From: Rhizopus sp. PT2906
Lineage: Eukaryota; Mucoromycota; Mucoromycetes; Mucorales; Rhizopodaceae
Length of the DNA stretch: 64,000 nucleotides
Assembly (NCBI GenBank): GCA_025529335.1
Contig: JAMYHX010000093.1
Coordinates: forward strand, 1-64,000
Direction: 5' to 3'
The position numbers and the translations under genes were made by a program. The notes below the pieces were generated by a model, which made no database searches, had not been told where the DNA came from, and saw only the letters and a list, made by a program, of their open reading frames with translations. Position 1 is the stretch's first letter. Every line of letters starts with the position of its first letter. This document shows positions 11,615-21,505 of this stretch, in pieces.

Positions 11615-12786
11615 ATGAAAGGAGAACGCTTGATCAGTAAAGAACTTTCATTTACTCCATACGACGTTAAATGGTTTCCTTTGTCTTCACGATTATGTGT
11701 TGTTGGTGCAACTAAGAAGGGTACAGGACAAATTGCAGTGTATGGATTAGCTGGTAAACATGTAGAACTTAAAGTGGAGGTATATAAACAATATATATAT
11801 ATATATAAATAGATCTAAGATCCTCTTTTCCATTTAGGCAGAGACAAATTCAGTTGTTCGATGTGCAGCTATTACAGGACAAGCACGACATGTGACAACC
11901 GGTGATTTTGAAGGACAAATTCAAACTTGGTAAGAGAAAGAAAGAGAGAGAGAGAAAGGGGTGCCATTATATATAAACAACATCCTCAACATAACACACA
12001 CATACACATACACATACATATACACACACACAAAAGGGATCCTCAAAAGCTCGATGTTCCTCTGACATCTATCAAGGGCCACGAAAGTATTGTCAACTGT
12101 ATGAGTGGTTTAAATCAAACGATATCAGAAATCGCGACAGGCAGTAGGGATGGATGTGTCAAAGTGTGGGATACAAGACAGCCAGAAAAGGCAGTTTTGA
12201 CGATAAGATCTAATAGCAAAAAAGATATTTGGGCTGTCGCATTTGGTAAAGACGTGTATAGAAAAGACGAAGCAATCTATTAACCTCAATATATAGGTTG
12301 GATAAGAAACAGTAAAGTACTTGCGGTGGGATATGAAGATGGACTTGTTCAGTTATTTGATGTGAATGGATCTCAGTACTTGTGGAATACACAACTAAAG
12401 GATGGAGTGTGTTCAATAGATTTCTTGAATGATAAGTTATTGGTCAGTACACTAAATGGTGCTTATAAGATCAACATTGAATCAGGAAAGATAGAACAAG
12501 TGCAGGTAATAAACAGTACAGATATTGACTACTATTTGATTGATATATCTTGTCTTAGACCACAAAGGATACAACATTATGGTGTATTAGGCATATACCC
12601 AACACTGAACACTTTACGATAGCAGATGGAAATGGAAAATTATCAACCTATAAAGATACTAACCTAGATAACATATTGAACATATCAAAACATCCAATCA
12701 TATCACTTGATTGGAATAAAGACAAGAAAGGATTATTTGCTTGCTGTGCATTTGATAAAACGATCAATATAGGCATCATTCAATAA
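11615..12786 (+). CDS. WDR92: WD40 protein of the WDR92 (DNAAF10, Monad) family
   Basis: Five exons: 11615-11779, 11838-11929, 12037-12245, 12297-12505 and 12559-12786, coding 300 aa (animal WDR92 is about 357). Blocks typical of the family are visible in order: KWFPLSSRLCVVG, KKGTGQIAVY, TTGDFEGQIQTW, KGHESIVN, ATGSRDGCVKVWD, WAVAFG, AVGYEDGLVQLFD, NTQLKDGVCSIDF and ISLDWNKDKKGL. The family works with R2TP and prefoldin-like chaperones and is best known for preassembly of axonemal dyneins. Its role in a fungus without flagella is unclear. The start is the first in-frame ATG. Another ATG at 11584 would need an intron of about 31-34 nt. The stop codon is only 7 bp from that of convergent UTP11. 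Intron 2 carries a CA-rich tract. Confidence 0.85.
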
Positions 12787-12799
12787 AGGAACTTTATTT
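12783..12799. terminator. Palindromic bidirectional poly(A) signal between WDR92 and UTP11
   Basis: The 17-bp sequence AATAAAGGAACTTTATT is a palindrome (AATAAAG / CTTTATT). On each strand it presents an AATAAA hexamer overlapping the stop codon: TAA at 12784-12786 on the plus strand and TAA at 12796-12794 on the minus strand. If used, each transcript would be cleaved inside the other gene's coding region. Confidence 0.6.
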
Positions 12800-13617
12800 T
12801 TTACGTTCTTGCTTCCACTTGTACACATCTAATCCATGCTTATCCTTTCCTACAATCTTCTTTCTACCTTTTTGCCTTAATGCTCTCTGGAGTTCTAGTT
12901 CTTGTTCTGCTCTCTTCAACTGTTCTTCTCGCTTCATACGTGAAGCTAATTCTTTATACTTTTGTTCTCTTTCCTTTTTGATCTCTTTCAACTCCTTTCC
13001 TGACAGTGGTGCAATAATCTCTGCCTCTTTTAATGTTTCTATACGTGGACGATTGAATTTACGATTGACAAGTTCAGGTAAGGTATCAAGGTGTTTTGCT
13101 GGTGAAAACTGTTTAGCTTCTGCCTCTGAATCAACAAAGACTACATGTTTTGATTTCTTTTGTATTGATTGTTCTTGTTGTTGTTCTGGATCGTCTATAA
13201 AATGAAGTGAATCTTGTAATTTTTCCATTTTCTATATTTAAAAGGAAATGAGTATTTGTGTATATGCGAAGAATGTACTCAACTTACTCTTTTACTAAGA
13301 TCTCTATGATATTTAATATATTGTTTGTCTTGAGACTTCATCAATTGAATCATTTCGTCAGGCAACTCTTCATTTCGTTTCTGAATGTGTTGACCATTTT
13401 TTGTTTGACTATTGATCATCTTGAAGTAGAATTCATCTGGATTCCTAAATAGAGCCTTTTCTTTCAATGCCTTTAATCTCTTTTGTTTGGCATGAAAATC
13501 CTTTGCACGCAAAAGATAATCCTTCTTCTTTTCTAATAGTCCATATTTGGCTCTACTGGCTATCTGTCCACGTTCTTTGTGGTTTCTTCGTTGAACGGTG
13601 TTACGTAAACTGGGCAT
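12794..13617 (-). CDS. UTP11: UTP11-like SSU processome protein
   Basis: Nucleolar component of the U3 snoRNP/small-subunit processome, needed for 18S rRNA maturation. Two exons: 13617-13288 and 13231-12794, giving 255 aa (human UTP11 has 253). Family blocks are plain: QRRNHKERGQ at the N-terminus, YGLLEKKKDYLLRAKDFH, KALFRNPDEFYFKM, then HVVFVDSEAEAKQF, HLDTLPELVNRKFNRPRIET and a Lys/Arg-rich C-terminus. The intron (13232-13287, 56 nt) has GT..AG ends and the exons join in phase 0 as SKR-KMEKL. The start is the ATG at 13617. An upstream extension in the same frame begins with a non-ATG codon. Confidence 0.93.
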
Positions 13618-14558
13618 AGTTGAATGAAATAACAACAAAGTAAGCCACTTGGAGACATTGAAGTTTTATCATTAAAGCCAGTCACCCAGTTTATTCTCCG
13701 ATAGCACAGGATTTTGCTTAAGAATGAAATGTTCAATGGTAAAGGCTAAGGTCAACTTACTTTTATTGTGTCTATTGACTTATACAATCTTTTCAGAAAG
13801 TCGCATTTTTGCAATTCTTATAATACTATTTATACCAAAAGCGACAAGTTCGTGCGACATTTCTTTCTGAAAATAGTGTATTTTATAAGTATGTCTAACT
13901 AAAACATGCTGTCTTTGTGGGAACATGAGAAGGCTATTGTCAACAGTAGACAGGAGTCATGCCAGCTTATTTCAATATATTGACAATTGAGCCAAACTTT
14001 TCCAGTTTTTATTTATACTCTCTCCTCTAAAAATCCTCTAGAACGCAGGCCTGATCCAAGCTAGAGCAATTTTTTTAGTCTGTGTACTTCGTGTCCATAA
14101 GCTTTTTAAATTTTTTTATTTTGTATTCACGACTACCAAATGCTATCAGTACTATTGTCATCTGAAACACGATAAACAAACAAAAATAGAATGTATGCTC
14201 TACTACAAGGTTATAAGATATTACAATTACTCATATTAAGCATGTTAGTTTGTACACCACAAGCATCCAAAATAAATGGTAATAGCCGTTACTCTATTTA
14301 AGCTATTGATTCAATGTATTTCAGTACGCCTTTACAATTAACAAGTATCTGGCATGATCATTAGCTGAAGCATGAACTTTAGTTGGTCATTGCAGCGGCA
14401 CTATAATAAGAAAATAGAAGTAAATGCGTACATAATGCAATGTCTTGTATTCAAAAATATATATACTTAGAGAGGGACACAGGAACAAGATGAGTATCTT
14501 TGGACAAGGAAGGCTCAAGGGTAAACTTGTCATCAACTTCGCGTCCTTGTTGCGACCG
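13618..14558. other. Spacer upstream of UTP11
   Basis: AT-rich sequence containing the UTP11 promoter (minus strand). I see no convincing ORF, RNA gene or repeat. Confidence 0.4.
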
Positions 14559-14930
14559 TTAAATCACTTCTTCAGACGAGGAAAGAATAATCTTGATAGT
14601 CGTTTTATGACTGAGTTGATGTACAATCATGCCCAGCCCCAGACTGAAAGGAATGGTAGCGTAACGATGCCTGATGAGCAGTAGTATCAAATAAAGCAGA
14701 ATATTTAGCGAGGTTACTACAGCGACATCATATCGGTTAGCAGTAGAAGTTAGATTGGATGTCGAGTGCAAGTGTAGCGTGTGTTGGATTTTCCCGCTCA
14801 AGTCAGCATATGTAATTTCTTTCTCACCCTTGGAAGGAATGCAAAACAACCACAAAAAAGAATAAAATAAAACTTTGCTAAAATACTTATTAGATCCATT
14901 CGTCACATGAATTGTGATGTTTTCCATCAT
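14559..14930 (-). CDS. Hypothetical small membrane protein (uncertain)
   Basis: A 123-codon ORF begins with two ATGs. It encodes a hydrophobic segment near residues 18-32 (FSKVLFYSFLWLFCI) and two clear membrane segments in the second half (VAVVTSLNILLYLILLLI and ATIPFSLGLGMIVHQL), with a charged loop between. No family is recognisable. The architecture could be a fragment of a multi-exon gene continuing below 14559, since pieces with membrane-enzyme character such as ARYLLIVK appear around 14350 in another frame. I could not assemble a consistent splice model. It may be spurious. Confidence 0.25.
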   Translation of the reverse strand: MMENITIHVTNGSNKYFSKVLFYSFLWLFCIPSKGEKEITYADLSGKIQHTLHLHSTSNLTSTANRYDVAVVTSLNILLYLILLLIRHRYATIPFSLGLGMIVHQLSHKTTIKIILSSSEEVI

Positions 14931-15160
14931 AGATACTGCTTAAATATACATTGCATTTGATATTTTTGTATGGTAAATCATGTTGAAGGGCGTTAGAGTA
15001 GGTCACTTGACCTACTCTCCCAAATCCATCTATAGTTTCTTTCACTCCACAATAGAATCATTGACTACATGATTACAATCAAACATTTGTGAACAACCCT
15101 CTTTTTTGTTCTATACATTAAAAGACTGTGCGCTATTTTATTTTAATAATAAACATCTTC

Positions 15161-15882
15161 TTAGATTCTTCTGCTCAACACACTGTGTAATTCACTAGAA
15201 GGTTGACTCAATGTACTGATCAACTTACGAGCAGGAGCTTCGACAACACCAACAAGTTGAGCTCGAAGTTGATCAAGAGGTGGTAATTCCACCACCTTTA
15301 ATACATCACCTTGTGTCAATAGGTTATCATCTAATTTTCCTCCCAACAACAACATCTTTTTGTTCTTTGAAAGCATCTCTACTGACTTTTTGAGTAACTC
15401 TGGGTGTTCGTTATCTGAAACATTGGTGTAAAAGACGCAGGTTGGCCCGGTCAATAAGGGTTCCAGGTTGAGATATCTTGTTTCGCGCAAGGCAGCTGCA
15501 AAGATACTAGGACGCAAGACGGTTAATGTTGTTTCCGATCCACCTTGTATTTGGCTCAAGCCTTGTCTGATCTGAGTGAATTCCTTGACGTTGAGATTGT
15601 TGTGTTGAAATATAAAGACAGCTCGGTTGTTCTGAATGATGTCACTGTATTTATTATAAAGAAAGGTACGTCGAGGAGGGTGAACAGGGACTCTCTTTTG
15701 TGTAGCGTCTAATGATTAAAGTAAGTAAAAATAAAGTGGAAATGTCATGATCTTACAGCTACGAATGATTGTATTATTTATAGGCTTTAGGTTGCTAACT
15801 AAAGAGTGACTAACTATTAAAGAAGTAAATAAGAATCATATCTTATATGCCCATTGTCTGTCTTACATGATCTAAGGGACAT
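15161..15882 (-). CDS. Mitochondrial large-subunit ribosomal protein uL10m (L10)
   Basis: Three exons: 15882-15867 (16 nt), 15813-15757 and 15708-15161, encoding 206 aa. The reconstructed N-terminus MSLRSFSHSLVSNLKP, followed by INNTIIRSYATQKR, is a typical Arg/Ser-rich mitochondrial presequence with a likely cleavage site around RSYAT. Downstream, YNKYSDIIQNN and VFIFQHNNLNVKEFTQIR, then LTVLRPSIF and the C-terminal block, fit the L10/P0-type fold of uL10, the stalk-base protein binding L7/L12. The large exon is open upstream only with a stop before SLDATQK, so the two short 5' exons are required. The gene is divergent from the METTL23-like gene, 157 bp away. Confidence 0.85.
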
Positions 15883-16039
15883 ATTGCCAATACTAAAAAA
15901 AAGGCGGAATAGGGGGGCCTTATTTTTTTTGGACAAGGACACCACAGAATTCTGTTAAATAGTCCAATAATAGTCACACATCGGTCACCGAAAAGACTTG
16001 TAGGGCGCATACACACATACATTGTAATCCCTTTTTTGA
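15883..16039. promoter_or_regulatory. Divergent promoter, uL10m / METTL23-like
   Basis: Only 157 bp separate the two start codons, so both promoters must overlap. The sequence includes a run of A/T (TTATTTTTTTTGG) and no TATA box I can name. Confidence 0.5.
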
Positions 16040-16908
16040 ATGTCTTTGAAAAGTGCTTTAAAAAGTAGAAAACGCATTTCATATTTTCATTATGACAAAG
16101 AAACAGATCAAGTTCATGAAGTCAAAATCTACATTGAACAAGTAAAGCAAGCAGTCAGAATAAACAATTTCAAAAACTGAAAAGATATAGAATAGCTTCT
16201 TAACGCAGCATACGGTTACTATGTTTGGCCATCTTCTCTGGTCCTAAGCGAGTTTTTATTCTATAATCGTACAAGTTTCATCAATAAGACAGTTCTGGAA
16301 GTTGGTGCAGGCACATGTTTACCTTCCTTGACAATCATAAAGTCATCAAAACCTTCACATATGGTAGTGACTGATATTGAAAGCATCGTGCCAGCCATGC
16401 AACAATGTCTTGAACTTAATCAAGTCTCTGATAGCGTCTGGATAGGTGCATTAGAATGGGGTCAATTTGGTACACCAAATAGTATAGACTATTTAATACA
16501 ACATACGATACAAGCAGAATGGAATTCTTCTATTGATTATATCATTGGTAGCGATACATTTTATGATCCTAAAGGTAAACACGATAATAGCAGCAGCAGC
16601 AGTAGTAGTAGTAGTAGTAGTAATAAAGCGACTTAGAATTTGAAAACCTACTTGTGCTTGTATCCTATGTTATACATCATCATAATCCACATTGCATATT
16701 TTATACAACCTACCAAGAGAGAAGCTCAAAGAGAAGTATTCAATATATATTAGACAAATGGAATCTTCAGTGTAGACTCATATCCAAGGATGCATTTGAA
16801 TTTGATGAATTAAAATATACTTGTGAACAAGATGCTGAATCTGAAATAAAGGTCAATGCAGGTACACTCTCCAGTGTATTCTTACTTGAGATATCCAAAG
16901 CAAAATAA
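16040..16908 (+). CDS. METTL23: METTL23-like protein methyltransferase
   Basis: Three exons: 16040-16141, 16196-16574 and 16637-16908, encoding 250 aa. The class I SAM-binding motif is LEVGAGTCLPSL (about residues 65-76). It is preceded by YGYYVWPSSLVLSEFL, the family's entry block, and followed by VVTDIE (the acidic SAM-ribose motif) and SSIDYIIGSDTFYDP, which corresponds to the catalytic loop. The C-terminal part (FYTTYQERSS, then LDKWNLQCRLI) matches METTL23, an arginine methyltransferase family member in animals. Activity here is inferred. Intron 2 contains a CAG/TAG trinucleotide tract. The start ATG gives a basic N-terminus and is the first in frame after the promoter. The AAA+ ATPase gene starts 54 bp downstream on the same strand. 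Confidence 0.82.
16588..16623 (+). repeat. CAG/TAG trinucleotide microsatellite inside an intron
   Basis: About twelve AGC/AGT triplets in a row lie wholly within METTL23-like intron 2 (16575-16636). If the intron were retained, the tract would encode a serine run. Confidence 0.8.
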
Positions 16909-16962
16909 TAATAATAATAAAAAAAGTAGACCCGACATCGATTTTTTTTTTTTATTTTCTTA

Positions 16963-19099
16963 ATGTCAAACAAAGTTATTGTTGAACTAAATCATTATCG
17001 ACCAGTTTATGTCAATGGAAGACAAGTACCTGATTACCGTGCCATGATCCAAAGACGACTTCACGGTTTAACAGTAAATATAGTGACACGCAACTTGCTT
17101 TTTATTTACACCATAAATAGTTGTGTGAAGGCAAAGTGATTCAATGGAAGATGGGCAATCGGATCATTCGTTGTACGATTAAAAAGATCTTAAACGAAAT
17201 GTGTAAAATAGACAAACATACAACAGATATCGAGATATGCATAGAAAGACCACCGAAGAGAGAATATACAAATGATATTTATGTAACAAGTCTAGTAGAC
17301 ATTATCAGTAAGAGGAATAAGAGAATAAGACAAAGTGTTGTGTGCTTAATAAAACTAGGTCACTCGTTTATGAACTCCACGGCCTACAAAACATTGGATA
17401 TTCCAATAGTAAAGTCTGTATTAATCCATGGCGTGTCAGGTGTAGGAAAGACAACGTTAATAAGGTAAATGATGATCTTTGAATATATCTAATACTAATT
17501 CTATGATAATAGACATGTTGCTGAATCATTATCGTGTATATTGTATGAACTATCAATCTATGACTTACTACAGTTTAAGGAAGAGGAGTATAGTTCACCA
17601 GAATTTGTAAATTATAACCCACTTTGCTTAATGATGAATAAAGCTGCTCATACAACACCGTCCATCATCATCCTACGCGATCTAAACGCGCTTGGTTCTG
17701 CTGGAAAAGATAAAGCAAGCAAATTGATTCACATTATATCAACTGAAATAAATAGAATAGATGATCACAAACAGATATGTGTTATTGGATTAGCCCATCA
17801 ATTGTCATCACTACCTGATGCCTTCAAACGAACAGATATATTCAGACAGCATATGGCATTACCGATTCCAACCATGTATGAATGCTCTTTTTTAAGCGTC
17901 TTTACTTGACTTATCTCTTTCGTATATAGGACACAAAGAAAATCACTTTTGAAAGAAATGATGAAAGTATTGGATTTAGATGAACAAACCGTTGAAGAAT
18001 ATTCTACACAAACAAGCTTGCGTACCTCTGGTTATGTCGCAAGAGATTTAAAATCACTGATACGACAAGCCATGTTGAAATCAAAAAGAAGAAAGGCAGC
18101 AAAGGAGGAGGATATAGTAAATCGATTAGAACAGCTATCCATCTCTACTGATATTCAATGGGAAGATTTTGAATATGCCATACAGGTTCACCGGCCTTCA
18201 CAGCAGCTAGAGCAAGAGGATACAATGCCTAAAAGAGACTGGAGTGAGCTTGGTGGGTACAAAGAGATAAAGGATCGGATGAGACAAGCCATCCTTTTAC
18301 CTTTACGAGAACCACATGTATTTACAAAACTGGGCATTCGACCACCCTCTGGTTTATTGCTGTACGGTCCATCAGGTACAGGAAAGACAGCTCTGGTGCA
18401 AGCACTCATAACCGAATCTATGATGAATGTCATTTCTATTAAAGGGTATATGTTGAAGTATAACATGTATATGATATTAATCTTGTTTGTTTAGCCCAGA
18501 GATATTTTCAAAATATCTAGGCGAGACTGAGGAAAAGATTAGAACTATATTTACTACTGCCAAAAGGATCTCGCCCTGTATTATATTTATTGATGAAATG
18601 GATGCGATAGGCACCAAGAGAGGACTGGATGATATTTCGGGAGGAGTGAACGAACGAGTGTTGAGCACTTTATTGAACGAAATGGACGGTGTTGAGGGCA
18701 GACAAGGTGTTGTTGTCATTGGCTGTACAAATAGGCTAGACCATATCGATGATGCTATATTAAGACCAGGACGATTGGATCAGCTAATTCTTGTGGATTT
18801 ACCTACGTTAGAGGAACGTATAGAAATAATCAAAGCCTATATGCATAGAGTAGCAGTAGCTGACGATGTGGATCCTGTGACATTAGCGTATCAAACCGAA
18901 TCATGTACAGGGGCTGACATTGAGAATTTGTTCAGGTATATTTTTAAAAATAATGATAAAACGTCTTTTTCTTAAACACACATATTATAGAGAGGCGGGT
19001 ACATTGACATTAAGAAAAGATATGAATGCACAAAGAATAACCATGCAAGATATCTTACAAGCACATACAGCTTTGAATATGCCCAAAATTACCAAATAA
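16963..19099 (+). CDS. Two-domain AAA+ ATPase, AFG2/SPATA5L1-like
   Basis: Six exons: 16963-17073, 17121-17464, 17513-17875, 17930-18445, 18495-18935 and 18991-19099, coding 627 aa. Two AAA domains are present. D1 has a Walker A (GVSGVGKTTL, about 142-151) but its Walker B position reads IIILRDLNAL, lacking the usual Asp-Glu pair, and the sensor region (IGLAHQL) is also atypical. D2 is canonical: GPSGTGKTAL at about 418, IIFIDEMDA at about 474, NERVLSTLLNEMDG, RPGRLD, then TGADIENL. The tail ends shortly after D2. The best fit is the Cdc48-related SPATA5L1/AFG2B branch, linked to 60S maturation and replisome remodelling in animals. Pex1/Pex6-type proteins also have a weak D1, so the exact orthology is uncertain. 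Confidence 0.75.
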
Positions 19100-19442
19100 A
19101 ACGCCTTGATCCTTTTATTAAAACAAAAAAAAAAAAAAAACTAACCTTTCATATTAAGAGATGACTGTTGTATCTTAATGACTAACAATAAAGAATGAGA
19201 CTTGTTTTCGCTTCTAGTTTATCTTACAAGGCCAGCTCTGCAATGTTTAGGCGTAGTTTATTGTGTATTTATTGTAAACTGGAATCAATTAGCCTTCATT
19301 AAAAAAATAAAAAAATAAAAACTATTTTAAAATGTTAGACAGTTTTGGCTATTGAAATTGAGGAGGATTATTTTGTTCTCTTTATGTTTTGTTTATACAT
19401 ACTTTAATATCAACCCTTTGAAGGAATAAAAGCCTTTTATAC
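19100..19442. other. Convergent 3' region, AAA+ ATPase / SERF
   Basis: AT-rich spacer with A-tracts (19124-19140) holding the 3' ends of both genes. No coding sequence is seen. Confidence 0.4.
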
Positions 19443-19751
19443 TTATTTTTTCTTTCCGGCAGCCTCAGCGGCTTTTTTCGCTGCTGCAGCTTCTTGTTTA
19501 GCACGCATAATGGCAGCATCACTAGAATAAATGGTGAACAACCTTTTTGATACCAAGCTCTCTTTGCTTACTATTCTTTCTTTTGGGTGACAGTCATGCC
19601 GTTCAAACTTGACTTTCCCTTGTTTTCTTTTTCTTTTTTCTTAAGGTTCTTTAAACGTGCTTGTTCTCTTTGATTGCCGCCTATAAGAACAAGCTTGGAA
19701 TCATTTTTATCAGCTTTAAGGGATGTTCAATGGTTAACACTTACGAGTCAT
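19443..19751 (-). CDS. SERF (4F5) family small basic protein
   Basis: Three tiny exons: 19751-19745 (7 nt, MT plus one base), 19680-19572 and 19521-19443, coding 64 aa. The splice product begins MTRGNQREQARLKNLKKK, the hallmark of SERF/4F5 proteins, and ends in an Ala/Lys helix (MRAKQEAAAAKKAAEAAG then KKK). Both introns have GTAAG donors and TAG acceptors and the phases agree. SERF proteins are disordered, bind nucleic acid and affect protein aggregation in animals. The fungal role is unknown. The gene is too fragmented to be visible as a long ORF. The yeast relative is of similar size. Confidence 0.85.
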
Positions 19752-20840
19752 CTAAAAGGGGGGAGGATATATGAGAAGGGGAGAAGAAGAAAAAAGAAAT
19801 CTAAAGAAGAGTAGAGAAAAAAAAATATAAAATAAATTTTCAATCAACGACAATAACTTTCCAGAAGAGAGAGGCATTTTCCAAATACAGTGCGCTTCTA
19901 CTATCAGAGTAGCTGTACTTGTACCAAAAACGAAGCACATTAAGCATATTACCAAGGCATTTAATGCATTTTAAAAAAGATGAAAACCAATACTAACAGC
20001 TATAAAGCATTAAAAAGCTGTAAACCTATACTGTAAGAGTGAATTATACAAAGATACTGACAACAATACACGTTAACATATATCACGGCATGCTTAATTA
20101 TCATTGGTCAAGTAATACTCCTGTTTGCATATAAAACGACAATGTTGTCGTATTCTTATGCGTTAGAGGTAAAGCTACTTGTTCGTCGACAATATCACAT
20201 AGCGAATGATCTCTTGATATTAGCAATATGACTACCAAGGCTATTAGAGGGTCCAAAATGCGCTCTGTTCTAGCTTTCCAGATATATACTAATACGGCAT
20301 AAATCCTGGTGTTTTGTGCTATACCACACTATACTTTTATACTTGCTTTCTAATCTTTTTCTTTTCTAGGCTATAATATTAAATTTTATGCTACTCAAAA
20401 TGGCCAAATAGCCCTTTTATACCATGGCTGAAATGTGCACAACCACCTTTCCAAAGTCTGTACAAGAATTGGATTCTTTTGTAACTAAAAAGAACATTGA
20501 ATCATTGGCCTCGATTTATAAAGTATTTTGAATAAGCTGCACACCAAAAGAAGATGAAGACATATTGAAGAGCCAAGATCCCAGGGCCATGACATAGCGA
20601 CAATTCAAAGTATCAAGGATGAATGCAAAGGTTGTTCGCGGGAATGTACATTAAAATACTAATAATCAACCAGAATTTACATATCCATTTCTTCTTGTTG
20701 AATTGTAAATATAAAATAAATTTACACTACTTCAGAAGGGTTCTCTATCTTATGATTAAAGACATTCCAGTCTTATTATTATGGTACTTGTATTCCATCT
20801 ATGTTCAAAAACTTGGAAAGAAATTTGCAAGAGTGACGGT
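19752..20840. other. Spacer between SERF and transposase remnant
   Basis: AT-rich. A plus-strand frame from 20424 (MAEMCTTTFPKSVQELDS and on) stops after about 35 codons and continues in frame with two more stops (PKEDEDILKSQDP). It looks like decayed coding sequence, but I cannot assign a family. Confidence 0.3.
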
Positions 20841-20841
20841 T

Positions 20842-21054
20842 TCACCTTCTACGGTTTTCCGCTGTTTTTGCTTCTTCTTCTTTACGGTCAGCTAAAATCT
20901 CGTTCTTCATTAAAGGTGTCTTGCGCATCTCTTGATTGATTTTTGCCCAGTACGCTTCAATAGGGCTCAGAAATAAAAACAAGGGAGAGTGGCCACAACC
21001 ATGAATTGTTTGAAGGGTTTCAGGTGTTTTGTGAACTGTCACGTTACCTATCAT
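20842..21054 (-). pseudogene. Tc1/mariner-IS630 type transposase, C-terminal scrap
   Basis: The minus strand reads GCGHSPLFLFLSPIEAYWAKIN, then a charged tail. This resembles the conserved C-terminal block of Tc1/mariner-like DDE transposases (PPYSP-LNPIE-WAKIK), with the PPYSP segment eroded. Upstream on the same strand I find only broken pieces and no intact catalytic domain. It is a remnant. Confidence 0.55.
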
Positions 21055-21505
21055 AAATATGAAAACCTTTTGTTTTTATAAAGAGAACGAATGGCTATAC
21101 GCGCTCCTATGCATTCTTGTACTTGACAACATAATATTGATATAAGTAAAAATTTATGAAAAAACAACTGTAATAAAAACACTAGTTGAGATAGTCGCAT
21201 ACCGTACTCCACTGAGGATCAGTTAGTTGAAAGGATGCACAAAGTAAACTGCGGTCTCTCAGGAGGCTTGATCATTAAACTGAACAATATTATGATCTTG
21301 AAGGTATTCCTTATGACGAGAGAGTGATTCGTCAAAAAGAAAGACAGAGATAGCCTTGTGATCGATTGGGTTTGACATTAAATGTTTGTTTGCAAATATG
21401 AATGATTTGGAGGAGATGTGATATCCTCAGCGGATCGGCGTGCGGTTGAATCCCATTTTAAAGTGTCTGATATTAAAATCCCAAAAACATGTATTTCTTT
21501 TTGAA

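Noticed and set aside
11584..11615. ATG at 11584 as the true WDR92 start with a tiny intron
   Set aside because: It would need an intron of only 31-34 nt, shorter than any other here; the ATG at 11615 is simpler. Kept only as an alternative.
14200..14930. PIG-H/GPI15-like gene on the minus strand
   Set aside because: A few fragments looked suggestive (ARYLLIVK and a terminal IVLIAFG block), but I could not build a consistent set of exons, so only the membrane ORF is listed at low confidence.
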